A DNA stretch of 19,079 nucleotides from CAG-917 sp051883555 (GTDB lineage: Bacteria > Bacillota > Clostridia > Christensenellales > CAG-917). Every line of letters begins with the position of its first letter. Within the stretch, counting starts at the first letter, position 1. The notes under the pieces are model-generated. The model had not been told where the DNA came from. It saw nothing but the letters and a program-made list of their open reading frames with translations, and made no database searches. The translations under genes and the position numbers were made by a program. Shown here piece by piece: positions 14,252 to 19,079 of this stretch. The stretch spans positions 1 through 19,079 of the forward strand of contig JBJETY010000084.1 in NCBI GenBank assembly GCA_051883555.1, read 5' to 3'.

Positions 14252-14588
14252 AAAAATCATTTTGAATTGTTCCTTTTAAAATTTTTTGTAAAGCTTATTT
14301 TAAAAATTAAGAAATAGTTTTGAACGTTATCGTAAAATTTTCAGTGAAATTGCATAAATGTAATTTGGTTGCGTGTTATTTTAAAATTTTAGCGTATAGT
14401 GATTTTCCTTTTACAGTAGATAATGTATTTAATGGGTATGAATATAAATTAGCATAAACATTGCTATAAAAATTTCAATAGATTTTTTGATGCTAAAATA
14501 GACAATTTAATTTTATTTTTTTCCAAAAGCGGCAATAATTCTTATACAAAGTCTGCTGATTTTAGTTATCATTTTTTCGGAGGATAAT

Positions 14589-14894
14589 ATGACGGTTACT
14601 TACGGTCCGGTTGCGGACGATTTTGTAGTAAAACTTGACGGCGAATTTGATGAAAGTGTGGCAAAAGACGTTCGGGAAACCCTCGACACGTTGATTGATA
14701 CTTTTGAATTTAAACGCTTGATTATAGAAATGTCCGACGTAGATTTTTTAGATAGTACGGGGATAGGGGTAGTGCTCGGCAGGTTTAAAAAGTTGCGGAA
14801 AATAGGCAGATCGCTTTGCGTTAAAAACGTTAATCGCCAGGTAGACAAGGTTTTTTCAACGTGCGGTTTATACGATATAGTTTATAAATTATAA
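14589..14894 (+). CDS. spoIIAA: Anti-sigma F factor antagonist SpoIIAA
   Basis: A 101-residue STAS-domain protein, slightly short for SpoIIAA (about 117). The phosphorylation site is S56 in VDFLDSTGIGVVLGRFKKLRK. Dephosphorylated SpoIIAA binds SpoIIAB and frees sigma-F in the forespore; SpoIIAB phosphorylates it back and SpoIIE (not in this window) dephosphorylates it. GGAGG is seven bases before the ATG. First gene of the spoIIA set, 106 bases before spoIIAB. In Bacillus the operon is driven by sigma-H and Spo0A; only a weak sigma-H-like site can be read here. Confidence 0.95.
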   Translation: MTVTYGPVADDFVVKLDGEFDESVAKDVRETLDTLIDTFEFKRLIIEMSDVDFLDSTGIGVVLGRFKKLRKIGRSLCVKNVNRQVDKVFSTCGLYDIVYKL

Positions 14895-15000
14895 TTTGCG
14901 AAATTATAATTTGTAAAAATTATAACTTATTATAGTTGATAAAGTTTAGTAATAGATTTAGAGTTCAGTAAATTTTCAGGGCAAATTTAAAGGAGATAAA

Positions 15001-15420
15001 ATGAATTATTTTAAAATGCAGATTTTAGGTATATCTGAAAACGAAAAATTTTGTAGAAGTGCAATTGCGGCGTTTTGCGTAGGACTTGCGCCCAACGTTG
15101 AAGAAATAAACGACGTAAAAACTGCCGTTAGCGAGGCGGTTACAAACGTTATCGTTCACGCATATGACGGAGAAGGAGAAGTAGGAATCGAAGCTTACAT
15201 AGAAGAGAATAAACTTACGGTCGTTATTTCCGATACGGGAAAAGGAATAAGCGACGTGATAAAAGCTCAGGAACCGTTTTATTCGACAAAAAGCGAAGAT
15301 GAAAGAAGCGGTATGGGCTTTACCGTTATGCAAACGTTTATGGATAGCTTAAACGTAGAATCTGAAATAGGAAAAGGCACGAAAGTCACGATGACAAAAG
15401 TTTTTGGAGGAAAATGTTAG
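15001..15420 (+). CDS. spoIIAB: Anti-sigma F factor / serine kinase SpoIIAB
   Basis: A 139-residue GHKL-fold kinase of normal length. The N-box is EAVTNVIVHAY (45-55, E45 and N49), the G1 box SDTGKGI (77-83), and the G2 box RSGMGFTVM (102-110). R20 matches the arginine that contacts sigma-F in the Bacillus family. It holds sigma-F inactive with ATP and phosphorylates SpoIIAA. The ATG at 15001 follows AAAGGAGAT. It overlaps the next gene by seven bases (ATGTTAG), which implies coupled synthesis of anti-sigma and sigma factor. Confidence 0.96.
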   Translation: MNYFKMQILGISENEKFCRSAIAAFCVGLAPNVEEINDVKTAVSEAVTNVIVHAYDGEGEVGIEAYIEENKLTVVISDTGKGISDVIKAQEPFYSTKSEDERSGMGFTVMQTFMDSLNVESEIGKGTKVTMTKVFGGKC

Positions 15421-16142
15421 ACTATTCTATGACCGTTGAGCTTATAAAAAAGGCTCAAAGCGGCGATTTAAGTGCCAAAGATGAATTAGTTTCCGGCAAT
15501 TTGCCTCTTATAAAATCGGTCGTAAAACGTTTTATGGGGCGTTTAGAATATGACGATTTAATGCAATTAGGTTCTATGGGATTTTTAAAAGCGGTTATGA
15601 ATTTCGACGAGACGTTCGGCGTAAAATTTTCGACGTATGCCGTTCCGATGATTATGGGCGAGATTAAAAGATTTTTACGCGACGACGGAATGATGAAGGT
15701 TTCTAGGTCCATGAAGACGCTTAACTATAAAATAAATAAGTTTGTCGAAGAATATAAAGCAAAAAATCAAAAAGAACCGACGATTTCCGAAATCGCCGAA
15801 ACGCTGGGCGAGGACAGCCATGACGTGGTTTTTGCTATGGACGCCGCAAAAATGGTGACGTCTATTTATGCCGAAAACGATGACGGCGAAATGAACGTTC
15901 TTGACAAGTTGCCTGACGAAAACGGGCTGAATATGTTTGACAAGTTACTTATAAAAGACTCCATAGCCAAGCTTTCGGCAAGAGAACAGAAAATCATAAT
16001 GCTAAGATATTACAGAGATAAAACGCAAAGCGAGGTAGCCGAGATGCTCGGAATTTCTCAGGTTCAGGTTTCGCGTTTGGAGAGCAAAATTTTGATTAAA
16101 TTGAAAAATAATCTTGACGGGGAAGATAAAAACGAGACGTAA
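15414..16142 (+). CDS. sigF: RNA polymerase sigma factor SigF (SpoIIAC)
   Basis: A 242-residue sporulation sigma-70 factor. Region 2 is at about 30-100 (NLPLIKSVVKRF, YDDLMQLGSMGFLKAVMNFD, FSTYAVPMIMGEIKRFLRDD). Region 3 is at about 101-165 (EPTISEIAETLGE). The region 4 helix-turn-helix is at about 185-232 (LSAREQKIIMLRYYRDKTQSEVAEMLGISQVQVSRLESKIL). Position directly after spoIIAB identifies it as SigF rather than SigG, SigE or SigB. It directs the first forespore genes. GGAGG lies at the end of spoIIAB. A strong terminator follows. Confidence 0.96.
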   Translation: MLDYSMTVELIKKAQSGDLSAKDELVSGNLPLIKSVVKRFMGRLEYDDLMQLGSMGFLKAVMNFDETFGVKFSTYAVPMIMGEIKRFLRDDGMMKVSRSMKTLNYKINKFVEEYKAKNQKEPTISEIAETLGEDSHDVVFAMDAAKMVTSIYAENDDGEMNVLDKLPDENGLNMFDKLLIKDSIAKLSAREQKIIMLRYYRDKTQSEVAEMLGISQVQVSRLESKILIKLKNNLDGEDKNET

Positions 16143-16194
16143 ATTTGTATGACGTTTTGCGTTTTTTGTCGATTAATTTAGCGTAATTTAATTC

Positions 16195-16222
16195 AGCGTT
16201 TGAAAACTTTCAAACGCTTTTT
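16195..16222 (+). terminator. Terminator of the spoIIA operon
   Basis: AGCGTTTGAA (16195-16204) pairs perfectly with TTCAAACGCT (16209-16218), loop AAACT region, followed by TTTTA. It separates the spoIIA transcript from spoVA. Confidence 0.85.
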
Positions 16223-16223
16223 A

Positions 16224-16264
16224 CGTTTTGATTTTTAAAAACAATCGTTTTGATTTTTAAAAAC
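16224..16264 (+). repeat. Perfect 19-base direct repeat upstream of spoVAC
   Basis: CGTTTTGATTTTTAAAAAC occurs at 16224-16242 and 16246-16264, separated by AAT (period 22). It lies between the sigF terminator and spoVAC. Confidence 0.85.
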
Positions 16265-16425
16265 CAATTTAGAATTTTTTGTTTTCAACGTATATTTGTT
16301 CGATTCGGAATTTAATTGCGTATAATTTTGAATAATTTTACGGCTTTTTCCAAAAATAATTATATGGAATTTGATATAAGGTTAAAAGAAATCAAGACAA
16401 AAGAAGAAATCGTAGAAGGTGCAAA

Positions 16426-16863
16426 TTGGAAAAAGAGAGATATTTAAAGCTTATAAAGGATACAACGCCTAAAACCAATATGGTAAGAACGCTTGTTCTT
16501 TCGTTTACGGTCGGCGGTTTAATTTGTTGTGTGGGGCAGGCAGTATCGGACGTAATTATGCTGATTTCTCCTGCCATGGCAGAAACCGAAATGAAAATGT
16601 GGACTACGATAGTTATGATTTTTTTAGGTTCGTTTTTCACGGGCGTAGGATTGTACGACAAATTGGGATATTATGCCGGTGGCGGTTCGATTATACCTAT
16701 AACGGGTTTCGCAAACTCAATAGTGTCGCCGGCAATGGAATATAACCGTGAAGGAATTGTGTTCGGCGTATGTGCAAAGATGTTTACGATAGCGGGACCG
16801 ATTATCGTATTCGGCATAGTATCTTCGGTAATAGTAGGACTTATAGGAATGTTTTTTGTATGA
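16426..16863 (+). CDS. spoVAC: Stage V sporulation protein AC
   Basis: A 145-residue membrane protein with four predicted helices: MVRTLVLSFTVGGLICCVGQAV, TTIVMIFLGSFFTGVGL, a GGGSIIPITGFANSIVSPAMEY segment typical of SpoVAC/AE, and TIAGPIIVFGIVSSVIVGLIGMFFV. SpoVAC forms part of the channel for calcium-dipicolinate movement into the forespore and its release at germination. The start is TTG at 16426, with GAAGGTG about six bases upstream. An upstream ATG frame at 16364 is in another frame and stops at once. It overlaps spoVAD by ATGA. Here spoVAA and spoVAB are absent, as in many Clostridia. The gene is expected to be sigma-G controlled, but I could not find a clear site. Confidence 0.95.
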   Translation: MEKERYLKLIKDTTPKTNMVRTLVLSFTVGGLICCVGQAVSDVIMLISPAMAETEMKMWTTIVMIFLGSFFTGVGLYDKLGYYAGGGSIIPITGFANSIVSPAMEYNREGIVFGVCAKMFTIAGPIIVFGIVSSVIVGLIGMFFV

Positions 16864-17870
16864 AATGCGGTGAGAGAACTTTTATTTTTGATAAACCCGT
16901 TTACGTAAGAAGCGGTTATACGATAGTCGGCGATAAGGAAGGAAAAGGCAATTACGGAAATTATTTCGACGTAATTTTAGCCGATGACATCTGGGGGCAA
17001 AAGTCCTATGAAAGGGCGGAATGTAAAATGCATAAAGAAGCCGTTTTGGGAGCAATGCAAAAAGCCGGTATAGACGAAAGCGGCATAGGCCTTATGCTGG
17101 CAGGCGATTTAATGAACGAAATAGTAGGAAGCAGTTTTGCAGCTAGGGATTTTAATTGCGGATTTATGGGGCTCTATAACGCATGCGCAACGTTTGGCGA
17201 AGCATTGTTATTAGGCTCGATGTTAATTTCGGCAGGATATGAAAAGTACGTCACTTGTTCGTCAAGCAGTCATTTTTCTACCGCTGAGAGGCAATACAGA
17301 TATCCGTTGGAACTTGGCACGCAAAGAACGCCGACGTCGCAGTGGACGGTTACGGGAGCAGGTTGTACGGTATTGTCTGCTGAACCCGGCGAGGAAGATT
17401 TTCCGCTCGTTACTTCGGGAACGATAGGTAGAGTAATCGATATGGGCGTCGAAGACGAAGCGAACATGGGCGGAGCTATGGCGCCTGCTGCCGCAGATAC
17501 GATTATAACTCATTTAAGAGATACAAAAAGAGACGCGTCGTATTACGATTTAATTCTGACGGGCGACTTAGGAAAATACGGAAAGGAATTGTTGTTATAT
17601 ATTCTTAATGACGAAGGATATAGCGGAATAAATAATTTGCAGGACTGCGGAGCAATTTACTTTAAAGATAATCAAAAGACGGAGCAAGGCGGTTCGGGCG
17701 CGGGATGCGCAAACACTCTTTTTAACGGATATTTTTTGAAAAAGATGTTAGTCGGGGAATATTCAAAAATTTTATTTGTCCCTACAGGCGCTTTGCTTAG
17801 CCGCGATACACCGTTGCAAAAAGAAACCATTCCGTCTATAGCGCATGCGGTATCCTTTGAACTAAAATAA
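16860..17870 (+). CDS. spoVAD: Stage V sporulation protein AD
   Basis: A 336-residue protein of the thiolase-like fold that binds dipicolinic acid. Typical segments: DDIWGQKSYERAECKMHKEAVLGAM (42-66), AGDLMNEIVGSSFAARDF (81-98), GLYNACATFGEAL (104-116, C109 where thiolases carry the active cysteine), SSHFSTAERQYRYPLELGTQRTPTSQWTVTGAG, and a C-terminal GSGAGCANTLFNGYFL. The ATG at 16860 overlaps the spoVAC stop (ATGA). An in-frame ATG at 16770 lies inside spoVAC and is rejected. Translation is probably coupled to spoVAC. Confidence 0.96.
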   Translation: MKCGERTFIFDKPVYVRSGYTIVGDKEGKGNYGNYFDVILADDIWGQKSYERAECKMHKEAVLGAMQKAGIDESGIGLMLAGDLMNEIVGSSFAARDFNCGFMGLYNACATFGEALLLGSMLISAGYEKYVTCSSSSHFSTAERQYRYPLELGTQRTPTSQWTVTGAGCTVLSAEPGEEDFPLVTSGTIGRVIDMGVEDEANMGGAMAPAAADTIITHLRDTKRDASYYDLILTGDLGKYGKELLLYILNDEGYSGINNLQDCGAIYFKDNQKTEQGGSGAGCANTLFNGYFLKKMLVGEYSKILFVPTGALLSRDTPLQKETIPSIAHAVSFELK

Positions 17871-18084
17871 TTTGGGCTGTAAGTGCAAACTAAGTAAATT
17901 AACTGAAATGCAAAATATCATATAAATTTAATACGTGGTTTAAAACTTAACGTGAATTTGTAAAGCTTTTATCGTTAAAATCTTATCGTTTTTAATCGAT
18001 TTTCAGTTTTTAACCATATAAGTATTATAAAAAACGCAAGTTTTCATAATAAAACTAACGTAATTAACTAAAGAGAGGATAAAA

Positions 18085-18456
18085 TTGGAAATATTTTTGA
18101 CCTATTTAAAAGTTTTTTCGATAGGCGGACTGATTTGCCTTATCGGACAAATATTTATAAATAAAACTGAAGTATCGTCTGCAAGAATACTTGTAGGCTT
18201 TATGTTGTTAGGAGTTGTGTTGGAGGTCGTCGGAGCGTTTTCCTATATGGAAGATTTTGCAAAAGCGGGAGTCACGATTCCGATTATGGGATTCGGAAGT
18301 TCGCTTGCAAAAGGGGCATTAAAGGGCGCTGCTACCGACGGACTAATCGGTGCCGTTACGGGCGGAATGACGGCGGTTGCCGCAGGATTGACCGCGGCGA
18401 TTGTTTTCGGATTTATATTTGCGTTGATGTTTAAATCCAGAACAAAAGAATTGTAA
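18085..18456 (+). CDS. spoVAE: Stage V sporulation protein AE
   Basis: A 123-residue membrane protein matching SpoVAE (SpoVAEb): FLTYLKVFSIGGLICLIGQIF, SARILVGFMLLGVVLEVVGAF, a VTIPIMGFGSSLAKGALKGAATDGLIGAVTGGM segment and a last helix AAGLTAAIVFGFIFALMF. It acts with SpoVAC and SpoVAD in the dipicolinate channel. The start is TTG at 18085, with GAGAGGAT about six bases upstream. A 214-base gap separates it from spoVAD, unlike the usual tight spoVAC-AD-AE packing. I see no terminator or clear sporulation promoter in the gap. Confidence 0.94.
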   Translation: MEIFLTYLKVFSIGGLICLIGQIFINKTEVSSARILVGFMLLGVVLEVVGAFSYMEDFAKAGVTIPIMGFGSSLAKGALKGAATDGLIGAVTGGMTAVAAGLTAAIVFGFIFALMFKSRTKEL

Positions 18457-18764
18457 AAGTAAATTTTGTTGCGTGATACGGAAAAAAATTTAAAGTTTAA
18501 AGCGACAAAACAAAATTTAAATTGTTTGGCTGATTTGTTTTACTAACAATGTTTTAATTTACCTAATGGGCAACGGTTTTTGCAAAAATTTTGATTGTCA
18601 AAGCGTTTGATTTTTTGGAAAATATCTATTGTTTAAATTGCTTTAATGCATATGTAAAAGGCGTTTTATAGCGCCTTTTTTCTGTTTTTTTTGCGTTTAA
18701 AAATTACGAAAAAATATTTGAAATTTATCGAAACAGGAATTTTTTTGTCGAAAAAGGAATATAT
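18457..18764. other. AT-rich spacer between spoVAE and the YunB-like gene
   Basis: No gene is seen. It holds the terminator at 18656-18684. A much weaker stem TCAAA/TTTGA with a T-run lies at 18598-18616. Confidence 0.6.
18656..18684 (+). terminator. Terminator of the spoVA operon
   Basis: AAAAGGCG (18656-18663) pairs with CGCCTTTT (18672-18679) around TTTTATAG, followed by TTTCTG and a further T-run. It lies 200 bases after the spoVAE stop. Confidence 0.8.
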
Positions 18765-18770
18765 TTGCGT

Positions 18771-19079
18771 ATGCAATCAAAAAGATGTAAAAGGCGAATA
18801 AAAGCGGTCGTTTCGCTTTTAGTGATTGCCGCAATTGCAATATGTATAGCGTGTTACTGCAAAAATTCTTTCGAACCGGTATTTTTGGAAACCAGTAAAG
18901 CGACTGTAAACGCTTTGGCTATCGAAGCTTTGAACAGTGCCGCAAAAATCGCTACTGAAAAAGAATATTCCGATTTTTTTTCGTTTGAAGGTAGCGGCGA
19001 AACAAAAGTATTGAAATCAAATTCCTTGTTGATAAATAAACTTGCGAGAGAAATTTCCGAAAAGGCGCAGGAAGAGCTT
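18771..19079 (+). CDS. yunB: Probable sporulation protein YunB, N-terminal part
   Basis: The open frame runs off the right edge after 103 residues. A basic N-terminus (MQSKRCKRRIK) precedes one membrane helix at about 12-29 (AVVSLLVIAAIAICIACY). An extracytoplasmic part follows: FEPVFLETSKATVNALAIEALNSAAKIATEKEY...LKSNSLLINKLAREISEKAQEEL. The helix followed by a repeated small/alpha-helical N-terminal segment and the VLKSN-INKL-ISEKAQ pattern resemble YunB, a sporulation protein made in the mother cell in Bacillus. Position after spoVA supports a sporulation role. The start is uncertain: ATG 18771 is 13 bases from AAAAAGGA, whereas the in-frame TTG at 18765 has ideal spacing of seven, and TTG starts are used by spoVAC and spoVAE. 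Confidence 0.65.
   Translation, partial: MQSKRCKRRIKAVVSLLVIAAIAICIACYCKNSFEPVFLETSKATVNALAIEALNSAAKIATEKEYSDFFSFEGSGETKVLKSNSLLINKLAREISEKAQEEL

Larger units (their letters stand above)
13933..14588. other. AT-rich gap with tandem repeats before the sporulation operon
   Basis: No gene is seen. The gap holds a five-copy degenerate array of AGTCTTTATAAAAGCAT (13981-14065), the terminator-like hairpin at 14143-14194, a run of ACTTATTT units (14220-14251), and the leader of spoIIAA. A weak sigma-H-like pair (GTAGATAAT 14416-14424 and TATGAATAT 14437-14445) is present, but the first element misses two consensus bases. Confidence 0.65.

Noticed and set aside
14416..14445. Sigma-H promoter for spoIIA
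   Set aside because: GTAGATAAT/TATGAATAT has suitable spacing but misses two core bases of the -35 element. No Spo0A box (TGTCGAA) was found nearby, so it is not listed as a feature.
16364..16447. 27-codon frame just before and overlapping the spoVAC start
   Set aside because: There is no ribosome binding site before its ATG, and spoVAC has its own site inside this frame. A leader peptide cannot be shown.
16770..16859. N-terminal extension of SpoVAD from ATG 16770
   Set aside because: It lies fully inside spoVAC in another frame, adds residues unlike the family, and the ATGA start at 16860 gives the normal N-terminus.

Overview
The window looks like chromosomal DNA of a low-GC, endospore-forming Firmicute of class Clostridia, probably an uncultured lineage. 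Supporting signs are the strongly A+T-rich intergenic DNA, GGAGG-type ribosome binding sites, frequent GTG and TTG starts, CCA-encoding tRNA genes, the fused ispH-rpsA gene typical of Clostridia, and a sporulation locus (spoIIAA-AB-AC, spoVAC-AD-AE, start of yunB). No lower rank can be given from the sequence alone. Nothing points to a plasmid, phage or insertion sequence.

Layout. 1-2455 (+): the end of a probable lysophosphatidate acyltransferase gene (plsC), then ispH-rpsA, closed by a clear terminator. 2456-3416: a gene-poor AT-rich gap with one hairpin. 3417-4656 (-): proC and rnhA, translationally coupled by an 8-base overlap. 4723-4797 (+): tRNA-Trp with its own promoter and terminator. 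5146-7065 (-): a large PadR-type regulator joined through a long low-complexity linker to a C-terminal membrane domain. 7418-8473 (-): a tyrosine recombinase that resembles XerS. 8677-10337 (-): an Lrp/AsnC regulator and a class I aminotransferase overlapping by ATGA, organised like alaR-alaT of Bacillus. 10943-11531 (+): six tRNA genes (Pro, Met, Asp, Phe, Thr, Tyr) behind one good promoter and before one strong terminator, with an unusual perfect hairpin in the middle. 12422-13932 (+): an ECF transporter S component and a YwlG/DUF436 protein. 14589-18456 (+): the sporulation locus. From 18765/18771 to the end (+): the N-terminus of a YunB-like sporulation protein.

How the genes fit together. 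SpoIIAA, SpoIIAB and sigma-F form the partner-switching module that starts the forespore programme. The SpoVA proteins then form part of the channel that moves dipicolinic acid into the forespore. A terminator after sigF suggests that spoVA has its own promoter, although I could not identify a convincing sigma-G site. The rest is mostly housekeeping: isoprenoid synthesis plus ribosomal protein S1, proline synthesis, RNase HI, alanine/aspartate transamination and tRNAs.

The least ordinary features are the membrane-linked PadR protein with an inverted repeat beside its promoter, the XerS-like recombinase outside its best-known hosts, the ECF S component/DUF436 pair of unknown substrate, a five-copy GCATAAA array with regular 19-21 nt spacing, several other short tandem repeats in the gaps, and a tRNA-Phe with an abnormal D-arm. 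I did not find a convincing new multi-gene system.
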